A stretch of 36,130 bases of DNA, taken from Rubellimicrobium sp. (GTDB lineage: Bacteria > Pseudomonadota > Alphaproteobacteria > Rhodobacterales > Rhodobacteraceae). The notes under the pieces were generated by a model. That model worked only from the letters and a program-made list of their open reading frames with translations. It ran no database searches and was not told the DNA's origin. Location: contig JACFNP010000035.1 in NCBI GenBank assembly GCA_019454835.1, positions 1-36,130 on the forward strand, written 5' to 3'. The first letter of the stretch is position 1, and the number at the start of each line of letters is the position of its first letter. Of the stretch, positions 24,628 through 36,130 are shown in pieces. The translations under genes were made by a program, and so were the position numbers.

Positions 24628-25418
24628 TCGCGCTGATCGCCGGGACCGGCGATCTGCCCGGCGTGCTGGCCGCCCGGCTGGTCGCTGCGGGCACGCCGCC
24701 GGTGATCTGCGCCTTGCGGGGATTTTCGCCCGACGTGCCGCCGGGGCTGGAGCGCCTCGATTTCCGGCTCGAGACCTTCGGCACCCTGCTTGCCGACCTG
24801 CGCGCGCGCGGCGTCACGCAGGTCTGCCTCGTCGGGCTGGTGCGCCGCCCCGAGATCGCGCCGGAGGCGGTCGATGCGGCCACGGCGCCGCTGCTGGCCG
24901 CGCTGCGCGATGCGCTGCCGCTGGGGGACGACGGCACCCTGCGGGCCATCATCGCCCTGATCGAGGCGCAGGGCTTCGCCGTCATCGGTGCCGCCGCGAT
25001 CGCCCCCGATCTGGTCGCCGCGCCGGGCACCTTTACGCGCCGCGCGCCGGGTGCCGGGCTGGCGGGCGCGCTGCCGCTGGCGCGCGCCACGCTTGCCGCC
25101 ATGGGCCGCGCCGACAGCGGGCAGGCGCTGGTGCTCCGCGCGGGCCGGGTCATCGCCCGCGAAGGCCCCGAAGGGACCGATGCGCTGCTGGCCGCGCTGC
25201 CTGCGGGGCAGGGCGGGTTCCTGTTCAAGGGGCCGAAGCCCGGACAGGAGCTGCGCGCCGACATGCCCGCCATCGGCCCCGAAACCGCGCGCGGGGCGAT
25301 CCGCGCCGGGCTTGCGGGGATCGCCGTCGTGGCAGGCGGCACGCTGGTGATCGGGCGGGCGGACACGGTGGCGCTGCTCGATGCCGCCGGGCTGTGGCTG
25401 GAAGGGGTCGCGCCATGA
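24624..25418 (+). CDS. lpxI: UDP-2,3-diacylglucosamine pyrophosphatase LpxI
   Basis: LpxI hydrolyses UDP-2,3-diacylglucosamine to lipid X and UMP; it replaces the unrelated LpxH of gammaproteobacteria in many alphaproteobacteria. The 264-residue product begins [18 protein letters not shown], has LRARGVTQVCLVGLVRRPEI near residue 60, DDGTLRAIIALIEAQGFAVIGA near 100, and a C-terminal domain with GFLFKGPKPGQELRADMPAIGPETA (about 194-218), the conserved region of this family. It sits between lpxA and lpxB with 4-bp overlaps at both ends, which makes the assignment firm. Confidence 0.95.
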   Translation: MIALIAGTGDLPGVLAARLVAAGTPPVICALRGFSPDVPPGLERLDFRLETFGTLLADLRARGVTQVCLVGLVRRPEIAPEAVDAATAPLLAALRDALPLGDDGTLRAIIALIEAQGFAVIGAAAIAPDLVAAPGTFTRRAPGAGLAGALPLARATLAAMGRADSGQALVLRAGRVIAREGPEGTDALLAALPAGQGGFLFKGPKPGQELRADMPAIGPETARGAIRAGLAGIAVVAGGTLVIGRADTVALLDAAGLWLEGVAP

Positions 25419-26566
25419 GGGTCTTCGTCATCGCGGGCGAACCCTCGGGCGACAATCTCGGCGGCGCGGTGATGGCGGGCCTGCGCGAGCTGGCGCCCGG
25501 CACCACGTTTGACGGCGTCGGCGGCCCGGTGATGGCGGCGCAGGGGCTGGAAAGCCGGTTCCCGATGGCGGAACTCTCGGTCATGGGGATCGCGGAAATC
25601 CTGCCGCGCTACCTGCACCTTAAACGCCGCATCCGCGAACTGGCCGACGCGGTCATTGCCACGAACCCCGACCTGCTGCTGACCATCGACAGCCCCGACT
25701 TCTGCCTGCGCGTGGCCCGCGCGGTGCGGGCGCGCGCGAACATTCCCGCCAGCCATTACGTTGCGCCCTCGGTCTGGGCGTGGCGGCCGGGCCGCGCGCG
25801 CAGGATGGCGCCGTTCATCGACCATGTCCTTGCGCTGCTGCCGTTCGAGCCGCCGCTGATGCGCGCGGCGGGCATGGAGTGCGACTTCGTGGGCCATCCG
25901 GTCGCCACGATGCCGGTGGCGACACGCGCCGAGGCCGCAGCCTTCCGTGCCCGGCGCGGGCTGGGCGACGCGCCGCTGGTTCTTGCGCTGCCCGGCTCGC
26001 GCCGGGGCGAGATCGCGCGGCTGGCGCCCCGCTTCGGGCAGGCGCTGGCGCAGGTGGTCGCGGCGCGCCCCGAGGCGCGGCTGGTGCTGCCGGTGGCCGC
26101 TGCCGTCCGCCACGAGGTGCGCGCCGCCGTCGCGGGCTGGCCGGTCGCCCCGATCCTTGTCGATCCCGACGACGGCCCCGGCGACAAGCGCGCCGCCTTC
26201 GCCGCCGCCGATGTGGCGCTGGCGGCCTCGGGCACGGTGTCGCTCGAACTGGCGGCCAACGACGTGCCGATGGTGATCGGCTACGACATGGCGCCGCTGT
26301 CACGCCTGGTCATCGGCCGGATGCTGCGCACCGACACGGTCACGCTGGTCAACCTGGTCAGCGAGACCCGCGCCGTGCCCGAATTCATCGGCCGCGCCTG
26401 TCTGCCGGGGCCGATGGCCGATGCGCTGCTGGCCGTGCTTGCCGCCCCGCAGGCGCAGCGCGCCGCGATGGCCGTGACGGTGGAGCGGCTGGGCCGGGGC
26501 GGCGATCCCCCCGGCCTGCGCGCCGCGCGGGTGCTGCGCGCGCGGCACGAGGCGCTTCATCCTTGA
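25415..26566 (+). CDS. lpxB: Lipid-A-disaccharide synthase
   Basis: LpxB is a peripheral membrane GT-B glycosyltransferase that joins lipid X to UDP-2,3-diacylglucosamine. The 383-residue product shows FVIAGEPSGDNLGG near the N terminus, PMAELSVMGIAEILPRYLHL near 50, DSPDFCLRVAR near 92, YVAPSVWAWRPGRARRM near 116, FVGHPVA near 154 and LALPGSRRGEI near 190, all characteristic. ATG 25415 overlaps the lpxI stop. It is the last gene of the operon and is followed by a large hairpin. Confidence 0.97.
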   Translation: MRVFVIAGEPSGDNLGGAVMAGLRELAPGTTFDGVGGPVMAAQGLESRFPMAELSVMGIAEILPRYLHLKRRIRELADAVIATNPDLLLTIDSPDFCLRVARAVRARANIPASHYVAPSVWAWRPGRARRMAPFIDHVLALLPFEPPLMRAAGMECDFVGHPVATMPVATRAEAAAFRARRGLGDAPLVLALPGSRRGEIARLAPRFGQALAQVVAARPEARLVLPVAAAVRHEVRAAVAGWPVAPILVDPDDGPGDKRAAFAAADVALAASGTVSLELAANDVPMVIGYDMAPLSRLVIGRMLRTDTVTLVNLVSETRAVPEFIGRACLPGPMADALLAVLAAPQAQRAAMAVTVERLGRGGDPPGLRAARVLRARHEALHP

Positions 26567-26580
26567 GGAAATGCGCGCGG

Positions 26581-26616
26581 GGGGTGTGCGGGGGGCGGCA
26601 GCCCCCCGCACACCCC
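26581..26616. terminator. 16-bp perfect hairpin between convergent lpxB and mnmA
   Basis: GGGGTGTGCGGGGGGC pairs perfectly with GCCCCCCGCACACCCC around a GGCA loop. It lies 14 bp after the lpxB stop and 6 bp from the mnmA stop on the other strand. It is the most stable stem in the window, symmetrical, and likely ends transcription from both sides. Confidence 0.75.
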
Positions 26617-26622
26617 GCCGCT

Positions 26623-27762
26623 TCAGCGCTGTTCGTAGATCCAGCCGCCGCCCAGCACCCGCGTGCTGTTGATCTCGTAGAAGACGCAGGCCTGTCCGGG
26701 GGCCACGCCTTCCTCGGGCGTCACCAGCTCGACCTCGGCCATGCCGCCCGCAGCGGGGCGCAGGATGGCGCCGACCGGCGCTTTGGTCGAGCGGATGCGC
26801 ACCGCGATCTCGTGCTCGCTGCCCGGCGTCAGGGCCGCGTCGCCCAGCCAGTTGATCTCGCGCACCGGGACGCGGCTTGTCGCCAGCGCCTCTTTCGGGC
26901 CGACGATCACCTGCCGCGCATCGCCGTCGAGGCGGACGACATGGAGCGGCTCGCCCAGGCCCCCGATCCCCAGACCGCGCCGCTGGCCGACCGTGTAATG
27001 CAGCACCCCCTCGTGGCGGCCAAGCACGTTGCCCGCCATGTCGACGATCTCGCCCGGTTCGGCGGTGCCGGGGCGCAGCTTCTTCACCACGGCGGCATAA
27101 TCGCCTTCGGGGACGAAGCAGATGTCCTGCGAATCGGGCTTGTCGGCGACCATCAGGCCGTAGCGATGCGCCAGCGCGCGGGTTTCGGCCTTGCTTTTCA
27201 GCCCGCCCAGCGGGAAGCGCAGGTATTCGAGCTGCGCGCGCGTGGTCGGAAACAGGAAATAGCTCTGGTCGCGCGCGGGATCGGCGGCCATGTGCAGTTC
27301 CGCCCCGCAAGGCCCGACCTCGCGGCGGATGTAGTGGCCGGTCGCCATGCAGTCGGCATCCAGATCGCGCGCGACCTGCAGCAGGTCCTTGAACTTCACC
27401 CGCTCGTTGCAGCGGATGCAGGGCACCGGCGTGGCCCCGGCAAGGTAGGTGTCGGCGAATTCGTCGATCACCGCCTCGCGGAAGATGTTTTCGTAATCAA
27501 GCACATAATGCGGGAATCCCATCGCCTCGGCGACGTTCCTCGCATCATGGATGTCGCGGCCCGCGCAGCAGGCGCCCTTGCGCGCCAGCGCCGCGCCGTG
27601 GTCGTAAAGCTGCAGCGTCACGCCCACGACATCGTAGCCCTCCTCCTTCAGCATCGCCGCCACGACCGAGGAATCGACGCCGCCCGACATCGCGACCAGA
27701 ACGCGCGTGTCGGCGGGGGCCTTGGGCAGGCCAAGGCTGTTGAGCATGGGGTCGAGGGGCAT
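26623..27762 (-). CDS. mnmA: tRNA-uridine 2-sulfurtransferase MnmA
   Basis: MnmA thiolates U34 at the wobble position of tRNA-Lys, -Glu and -Gln. The 379-residue enzyme has the PP-loop [10 protein letters not shown] at residues 24-33, the catalytic nucleophile Cys118 in [13 protein letters not shown], the persulfide Cys215 in [16 protein letters not shown] near 141, and the C-terminal barrel with GQRRGLG and a final [17 protein letters not shown] (Cys65-Cys66) is an additional paired cysteine typical of alphaproteobacterial sequences as I recall them. Start ATG 27762 is the first of two close ones (the other is at 27747). It is divergent from sciP. Confidence 0.96.
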   Translation of the reverse strand: MPLDPMLNSLGLPKAPADTRVLVAMSGGVDSSVVAAMLKEEGYDVVGVTLQLYDHGAALARKGACCAGRDIHDARNVAEAMGFPHYVLDYENIFREAVIDEFADTYLAGATPVPCIRCNERVKFKDLLQVARDLDADCMATGHYIRREVGPCGAELHMAADPARDQSYFLFPTTRAQLEYLRFPLGGLKSKAETRALAHRYGLMVADKPDSQDICFVPEGDYAAVVKKLRPGTAEPGEIVDMAGNVLGRHEGVLHYTVGQRRGLGIGGLGEPLHVVRLDGDARQVIVGPKEALATSRVPVREINWLGDAALTPGSEHEIAVRIRSTKAPVGAILRPAAGGMAEVELVTPEEGVAPGQACVFYEINSTRVLGGGWIYEQR

Positions 27763-27900
27763 GGGGCTGGTCCCGAGAGTCGCGGATGGTGCAGAATATA
27801 GAAAAAACCGTCACACTCTCAACCCCTCGCTTCACCGACCCTTAAGCGGATTTGCCCACGCTGCCTCGCGGGAGTTCCAGACCGCATGAAGGGGTGAGAG

Positions 27901-28188
27901 ATGTATCTGCACAAGGTCGATGGTCCGCGCACCGTCGCCCTGCCCGACGGCAGGGTTCTCAGCCGCGCCGACCTGCCGCCGCGCGACACGCGCCGCTGGG
28001 TCGCCAGCCGCAAGGCCGCCGTCGTGAATGCGATCACGGCGGGGCTGATCACGCGCGACTGGGCGCTGGATCGCTGGGCGCTGTCCGAGGACGAATTGCA
28101 CGAATGGCAGGACGCCGTGACCCGGCACGGCGAGGGGGCGCTGAAGGCGACCCATCTGCAACGCTATAGACAACCTCAGGTTGAATGA
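27901..28188 (+). CDS. sciP: DUF1153 protein, SciP-like CtrA antagonist
   Basis: This is a 95-residue all-helical protein with a helix-turn-helix: LPDGRVLSRADLPPRDTRRWVASRKAAVV, then ITAGLITRDWALDRWALSEDEL and WQDAVTRHGEGALKATHLQRYRQ. This is the DUF1153 pattern whose Caulobacter member SciP binds CtrA and blocks its activation of target promoters. The match includes the RRW..RKA.VV stretch and the final LQ.YR. The ATG at 27901 has GAAGGGGTGAGAG immediately upstream. It is 78 bp from ctrA on the same strand, consistent with a linked function. Confidence 0.9.
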   Translation: MYLHKVDGPRTVALPDGRVLSRADLPPRDTRRWVASRKAAVVNAITAGLITRDWALDRWALSEDELHEWQDAVTRHGEGALKATHLQRYRQPQVE

Positions 28189-28204
28189 GATACCTCTCGG
28201 GATA

Positions 28205-28220
28205 GTAAGGGAAGATTAAC
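28205..28220 (+). promoter_or_regulatory. Candidate CtrA-binding site upstream of ctrA
   Basis: GTAA-N7-TTAAC (spacer GGGAAGA) differs from the CtrA consensus TTAA-N7-TTAAC at one base. It is 46 bp upstream of the ctrA start and 16 bp after sciP. Together with the SciP-like gene this suggests an autoregulated CtrA circuit. Confidence 0.6.
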
Positions 28221-28266
28221 CCTGCCATGCGATGACCGCCTCGGCGCCTATGCTGGAGAACCGGGA

Positions 28267-28983
28267 ATGCGTATCCTGCTCATCGAGGATGATCCGATCA
28301 CCTCACGCAGCATCGAACTGATGCTCGCCCATGCCAATCTCAACGTCTTCGCCACCGATCTCGGCGAAGAGGGGATCGACCTTGCCAAACTCTACGACTA
28401 CGACCTGATCCTGCTCGATCTGAACCTGCCGGACATGAACGGCCACGATGTGCTGCGTCAGTTGCGGCTGGCCAGGGTCGACACGCCGATCCTGATCCTG
28501 TCGGGCGAAACCGATACCGACAGCAAGCTCAGGGGATTCGGCTTCGGCGCCGACGATTACCTGACCAAACCCTTCCAGCGCGAGGAACTGATCGCCCGCA
28601 TCCACGCGATCATCCGCCGCTCGAAGGGCCATGCCCAGTCGGTGATCCGCACCGGCAATGTCGTGGTGAACCTCGACACGAAAACGGTCGAGGTGGCGGG
28701 TTCCAACGTGCATCTGACCGGCAAGGAATACCAGATGCTGGAACTGCTGTCGCTGCGCAAGGGCACGACGCTGACCAAGGAGATGTTTCTCAACCATCTC
28801 TACGGCGGGATGGACGAACCGGAACTGAAGATCATCGATGTCTTCATCTGCAAGCTGCGCAAGAAACTGTCGCAGGCCAACGACGGCGAAAACCATATCG
28901 AAACCGTCTGGGGGCGCGGCTATGTGCTGCGCGACCCAGAACCTGCGACCGCACGGATCGAACGCATCGCCGTCGGCTCGTGA
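28267..28983 (+). CDS. ctrA: Cell cycle response regulator CtrA
   Basis: CtrA is an OmpR-type response regulator that in Caulobacter controls division, motility and replication and in Rhodobacterales controls flagella and gene-transfer-agent genes without being essential. The 238-residue protein begins [10 protein letters not shown], with phospho-acceptor Asp51 in LILLDLNLP, the switch Thr/Ser in LILSGE, and Lys in DYLTKPF near residue 100. The C-terminal winged helix contains [33 protein letters not shown] and [10 protein letters not shown]. The C terminus reads IAVGS and lacks the Ala-Ala tail used for ClpXP degradation in Caulobacter. Confidence 0.97.
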   Translation: MRILLIEDDPITSRSIELMLAHANLNVFATDLGEEGIDLAKLYDYDLILLDLNLPDMNGHDVLRQLRLARVDTPILILSGETDTDSKLRGFGFGADDYLTKPFQREELIARIHAIIRRSKGHAQSVIRTGNVVVNLDTKTVEVAGSNVHLTGKEYQMLELLSLRKGTTLTKEMFLNHLYGGMDEPELKIIDVFICKLRKKLSQANDGENHIETVWGRGYVLRDPEPATARIERIAVGS

Positions 28984-29018
28984 AGGCGCCACTGGACCCG
29001 CGCGCCGCAGCCCCCTAA

Positions 29019-33724
<4,706 letters not shown>

Positions 33725-33728
33725 CCGC

Positions 33729-33793
33729 TTGTTCCACCTGAGTCGCACAAAAATGTTGACAGATCGTGAACAAGATGGAACAAAGCGTCAACA
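33729..33793 (+). promoter_or_regulatory. Nested inverted repeats and promoter-like hexamers after recG
   Basis: Two separate inverted repeats interlock: TTGTTCCA (33729-33736) with TGGAACAA (33776-33783), and TGTTGAC (33754-33760) with GTCAACA (33787-33793). A perfect -35 hexamer TTGACA (33756-33761) is 17 bp from AACAAA. Over the spacer lies GAAC-N6-GAAC (33768-33781), one base shorter than the alphaproteobacterial LexA box. The arrangement looks like a repressor-controlled promoter for the peptide gene that follows. Confidence 0.5.
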
Positions 33794-33810
33794 TGCTGTG
33801 GAGAATGCCG

Positions 33811-33933
33811 ATGTTCCGGACCGTGCACGAAATCCTCGAGGTGCCGCCCAGCCACGTTCTGGCGGATGCGGTCGGACTCGTCGCGCTGGTCGCGCTTCTG
33901 GTCGGGGCGCTCTATCTGCCGCTGTTTTTCTGA
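33811..33933 (+). CDS. 40-residue single-helix membrane peptide, unknown
   Basis: The peptide reads MFRTVHEILEVPPSHVLAD, then a hydrophobic segment VGLVALVALLVGALYLPLFF that runs to the C terminus. Start ATG 33811 is chosen because GGAG lies 7 bp upstream; ATGs at 33793 and 33805 are in frame but badly spaced. It begins 87 bp after recG, behind promoter-like hexamers and nested inverted repeats, and is followed by a hairpin with T-rich tail. I do not recognise the family. Size and topology recall SOS-induced division inhibitors such as Caulobacter SidA, but sequence similarity is not claimed. Confidence 0.6.
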   Translation: MFRTVHEILEVPPSHVLADAVGLVALVALLVGALYLPLFF

Positions 33934-34001
33934 CCTGCCCGCGTTCTCGCCCCGGTCCGGCACCTGCCGCCGGACCTGTCCTGCCTGCGAAGACGCCAAC
34001 T

Positions 34002-34035
34002 AGCGCCGCCATCCCCCCGGATGTGCGGCGCTTTC
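34002..34035 (+). terminator. Probable intrinsic terminator of the peptide/recG unit
   Basis: A perfect 8-bp stem (AGCGCCGC / GCGGCGCT) extended inwards by CAT/ATG is followed by TTC and further T residues (the 3' arm ends in CTTTCTT). It lies about 70 bp after the peptide stop. Confidence 0.55.
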
Positions 34036-34126
34036 TTAGAGCGGGTCGCGTTATCATGGATTCGGCGGACCCGCGCTAACGCTTTGTTTTTGCACATTGT
34101 CGCGGGCGCCAAATGTTCCATTTGGC
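34036..34126 (+). repeat. Palindromic intergenic element of a second class
   Basis: The left part is an 11-bp inverted repeat with one mismatch (TAGAGCGGGTC, 34037-34047; GACCCGCGCTA, 34068-34078) followed by ACGCTTTGTTTTTGCAC. The right part is a perfect hairpin (GCCAAATG-TTC-CATTTGGC, 34108-34126). As I recall, elements with the GCTCTAACNCTTTGTTTTTGC signature are scattered through many Rhizobiales and Rhodobacterales genomes. The right hairpin lies 12 bp past the stop of the NifU-like gene and may end its transcript. Confidence 0.65.
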
Positions 34127-34137
34127 TGCGAAATGCT

Positions 34138-34587
34138 TTATTCGGCCTTGCGCGCGGCAGCGGTGTCGAGCGCTGCAAGGGTCGCGTCGAGCGCAAGCAG
34201 GATCGAGGCGTGGCGATTGCGGTGATCGCGCGCCACGGCCAGCACGGCCAGCCCGTCGAACGGCGCTTGTGGCGGCGCGCCTCCGCCCAGCATCCCGGCC
34301 AGTTCGTCGCGCGCGCGCGCAACGTCATCGCGGGTGCAGCCGATGATGGCGCCGCCCACGACCGAGGCCGCCGCCTGGCCCAGTGCGCAGGCGCGGACCT
34401 CCTGGCGGTAGTCGGCGATTCGCCCGCCTTCCAGCGCCAGATCGACGGTCACGGTCGAGCCGCAGAGCGGTGCCCGCGCCCGCCCGGTCGCGTCCGGCGC
34501 CGCCAGCCGCCCGCAGCGCGGCATGTCGGCGGCCAGCGCGAGGACGCGCGTGGAATAGAGCGTCATCAGATCGGAATCATCCGCCAT
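34138..34587 (-). CDS. NifU/IscU-like iron-sulfur scaffold protein
   Basis: This is a 149-residue protein of the NifU N-terminal family, which assembles Fe-S clusters on three cysteines. Candidate ligands are Cys25 (DMPRCGRL), Cys42 ([11 protein letters not shown]) and Cys67 ([13 protein letters not shown]), in the family's spacing. The usual Asp after the first or second Cys (CGD) is replaced (CGR, CGS), so activity may differ from classic IscU. Start ATG 34587 gives the family's N-terminal MTLYSTRVL segment close to the start; a start 20 residues upstream is less likely. It is divergent from hisI with 65 bp between them. I recall the same pairing in other Rhodobacterales, but the reason is unclear. 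Confidence 0.85.
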   Translation of the reverse strand: MADDSDLMTLYSTRVLALAADMPRCGRLAAPDATGRARAPLCGSTVTVDLALEGGRIADYRQEVRACALGQAAASVVGGAIIGCTRDDVARARDELAGMLGGGAPPQAPFDGLAVLAVARDHRNRHASILLALDATLAALDTAAARKAE

Positions 34588-34652
34588 CGCCGTCTTTCCC
34601 GTCGCCGTCATGCGGTCTAGATAGGTCCGCACCTGCGCCGAGGACAAGACCG

Positions 34653-35060
34653 ATGCCGTTCGATCCCACCAGCCTGACCTATGATTCGCGCGGCCTGATC
34701 CCCTGTATCGCGCAGGAGGCCACGACGGGCGAGGTTCTCATGCTCGCCTGGATGAACCGCGAATCGGTGGCCCGGACGCTGGAGACCGGGCTGGTCACCT
34801 ACTGGTCGCGCAGCAGGGGTGAATTCTGGGTTAAGGGCGCGACATCCGGGCACCGGCAGCATCTGGTCGCCCTGCGCATCGACTGCGACCGCGACTGCCT
34901 GCTCGCCCTGGTGCGGCAGGAGGGGCCGGCCTGCCACACCGGAAGAAGATCATGTTTTTTCACCGAGTTGCGGGACGGTGTTGAAATCGATTTACCCGAG
35001 ATCCAGCCCCGCCATCCTGCGGATATCCTCGGGCGTGGCGCCGTCATCACGATAACGTGA
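34653..35060 (+). CDS. hisI: Phosphoribosyl-AMP cyclohydrolase
   Basis: HisI opens the adenine ring of phosphoribosyl-AMP, the third step of histidine synthesis. The 135-residue product has [22 protein letters not shown] near the N terminus, [19 protein letters not shown] near 49-67, the metal-binding DCDRDC (residues 77-82), and the conserved [13 protein letters not shown] (91-103). There is no HisE domain. The last 22 codons overlap the end of gluQ on the other strand (34992-35060), so the C-terminal tail [20 protein letters not shown] may be a late extension. ATG 34653 is the natural start. Confidence 0.95.
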   Translation: MPFDPTSLTYDSRGLIPCIAQEATTGEVLMLAWMNRESVARTLETGLVTYWSRSRGEFWVKGATSGHRQHLVALRIDCDRDCLLALVRQEGPACHTGRRSCFFTELRDGVEIDLPEIQPRHPADILGRGAVITIT

Positions 35061-35903
35061 CAGGGCGCGGGCGTCATCGCGCTTGGCCAGGCGGCGACCC
35101 TGTTCATCCCTTATCAACCTGTGGTGGTGATAGTCGGGCACGGGAAGGCCGAGAATCACCTGCAGAAGGACATGCACCCGTGTCGACGTGAACAGATCTT
35201 CGCCCCGAACCACATGCGTGATTCCCTGCGCCGCATCGTCGATCGTGACGGCCAGATGATAGGAGGTGCCGAAATCCCGACGGGCAAGGACGATATCGCC
35301 GATGTCGCGGCGATATTGCGCAGGTGTCGTCGTTACGGTGCCCGCGTGGCCGGGGCCGGTCTCGGTGAAGGACAGCGGACGGCCCGCGATCCGCTCCAGC
35401 GCGGCACCCATGTCAAGGCGCAGATGCGCATCGTCGGGCATGTGCGCGGGCCGGGGCCGCGTGCGGCAGGTGCCCGGATAGACGGGGCCGTCGGGGCCGG
35501 TTGCCGCTGCCTGCACGGCCTCGGGGCGCGGGGCGGGGCTGCCGGACGGCACGCGGGGCGGCCGGGTTTCCTGCGGCGCGGCCAGCGCCTCGGCAATGTC
35601 GCGCCGGGTGCAGGTGCAGGGATAGAGCAGGCCCTCGTCCCAAAGTCGCGCAAGGGCGGCGCGATGGGCGGGCAGACGGCTGGACTGGCGCAGCGGCGGC
35701 GCGTCCCAGCGCAGGCCCAGCCAGGCCAGATCGTCCAGCGCGGCCGTCTCCCATTCCGGGCGGCAACGCTGGCGGTCGATGTCCTCGAAGCGCAGCAGGA
35801 ACCGACCCCCGGCGGCGCGGGCCATGTCATGGGCAAGGATCGCGGAGCAGGCATGGCCCAGATGCAGGGGCCCGGTGGGTGACGGGGCGAAACGGGTGAT
35901 CAT
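34992..35903 (-). CDS. gluQ: Glutamyl-Q tRNA(Asp) synthetase
   Basis: GluQRS activates glutamate and attaches it to the queuosine base at position 34 of tRNA-Asp. It is a GluRS paralogue that lacks the anticodon-binding domain, and the 303-residue length fits. Visible are [17 protein letters not shown] (HIGH motif, HLGH) at residues 5-21, [13 protein letters not shown] near 36, CTCTRRDI near 96 (zinc site with a Cys pair), [26 protein letters not shown] near 212, and the KMSKS-like [11 protein letters not shown] near 270. ATG 35903 begins MITRFAPSP directly. It runs tail to tail into hisI with a 69-bp overlap. Confidence 0.95.
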   Translation of the reverse strand: MITRFAPSPTGPLHLGHACSAILAHDMARAAGGRFLLRFEDIDRQRCRPEWETAALDDLAWLGLRWDAPPLRQSSRLPAHRAALARLWDEGLLYPCTCTRRDIAEALAAPQETRPPRVPSGSPAPRPEAVQAAATGPDGPVYPGTCRTRPRPAHMPDDAHLRLDMGAALERIAGRPLSFTETGPGHAGTVTTTPAQYRRDIGDIVLARRDFGTSYHLAVTIDDAAQGITHVVRGEDLFTSTRVHVLLQVILGLPVPDYHHHRLIRDEQGRRLAKRDDARALSRYRDDGATPEDIRRMAGLDLG

Positions 35904-36030
35904 CGGCAGGCTTCGGGTGGCGGTGGCTGTCCGGTCGGCAGGAGCGATGGGCAAGAAAAGGCGGGAACGGCGCCCGGATGCAAGGGGTGGCAGGACGGGA
36001 CGGCGGAACCTGACGTGCCCGTTGCGCCAA

Positions 36031-36072
36031 GTCCGGCCGCTGGCCGGACGATCCCAAGGCAATCGGGCAAAC
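36031..36072. repeat. Hairpin plus partial copy of the second short repeat
   Basis: GTCCGGCC-GCT-GGCCGGAC (36031-36049) is a perfect 8-bp hairpin. It is followed by AAGGCAATCGGGCAAAC (36056-36072), the reverse complement of which matches the left part of the repeat at 16618-16640 apart from one base (GTTTGCCCGATTGCC then T instead of C). The rest of the 227 bp between the gluQ start and the window edge shows no gene. Confidence 0.5.
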
Positions 36073-36130
36073 CGCCCCAGGGCCACGAACCCAACACCCC
36101 CGTGACATATGCCGCGCGGTCTGACTCAGT

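Noticed and set aside
26581-26616. Another member of the palindromic repeat family between lpxB and mnmA
   Set aside because: It is a perfect but unrelated stem (GGGGTGTGCGGGGGGC) with none of the repeat ends; it is a terminator-type hairpin.
33768-33781. Canonical alphaproteobacterial LexA box
   Set aside because: The two GAAC units are separated by 6 bp; the known site needs 7. I therefore report it only as LexA-like within the finding on the peptide.
33934-34137. tRNA or small structured RNA gene downstream of the peptide gene
   Set aside because: There are several hairpins, but no cloverleaf with a GTTCGA-type arm; the structures are better explained by a terminator and a palindromic element.

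Overview
The window is high-GC chromosomal DNA from an alphaproteobacterium, most likely a member of the Rhodobacterales close to Paracoccus or Rhodobacter. Four things point there: a sciP (DUF1153) and ctrA pair beside mnmA, ligA and recG; a bamA-skp-fabZ-lpxA-lpxI-lpxB envelope operon; a bluE/cobC-type pair for the cobalamin side chain; and a short ExoD protein and a DUF2842 protein next to housekeeping genes. There are no phage, plasmid, transposase, CRISPR, rRNA or tRNA genes that I can see. This placement is inferred from gene content, not from a database search.

Layout. 1-4.0 kb: a DUF2007 gene diverges from a polyprenyl diphosphate synthase (ispB), which faces ispE and an exported TPR protein. 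4.2-6.9 kb: three overlapping genes encode a urea-channel-family protein, a PduX/BluE-type threonine kinase and a threonine-phosphate decarboxylase (CobC). 7.2-9.95 kb: purA with a DUF2842 membrane protein, a glutathione S-transferase and mscL. 10.3-12.7 kb: alanine dehydrogenase diverging from an Lrp/AsnC regulator, then ExoD. 12.8-16.4 kb: rpsU, a small lipoprotein, bamD and recN. 16.7-20.0 kb: a hydroxyproline catabolic module (GntR regulator, D-hydroxyproline-type dehydrogenase, 4-hydroxyproline 2-epimerase) and a tiny membrane protein. 20.2-26.6 kb: the outer-membrane and lipid A operon. 26.6-33.9 kb: mnmA, sciP, ctrA, ligA, recG and a 40-residue membrane peptide. 34.1-35.9 kb: a NifU-like scaffold gene, hisI and gluQ.

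The most striking non-coding feature is a family of long palindromic repeats of about 86-92 bp. Nine near-complete copies and one half copy lie in the first 23.3 kb and none in the last 12.8 kb. All are intergenic; two pairs are in tandem and one copy sits inside the bamA-skp-fabZ operon. They come in two core types, and the type A core has a loop whose orientation can be read. A second short repeat occurs next to the family at 16.6 kb and 20.14 kb, so the hydroxyproline module is flanked by direct repeats like a recombinational cassette. A further, unrelated palindromic element lies at 34.04-34.13 kb.

How the genes work together. Several control circuits can be proposed from the sequence: a CtrA-type box in front of ctrA next to its predicted antagonist sciP; a TGTCGACA palindrome between the GntR gene and the dehydrogenase; an Lrp-like site between ald and its regulator; and nested inverted repeats with a LexA-like half-site pair in front of the peptide gene after recG. 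No single gene set here is clearly a wholly new system. The best candidates for new biology are the repeat family and its cassette-like boundaries, the urea-channel/cobalamin operon, and the peptide after recG.
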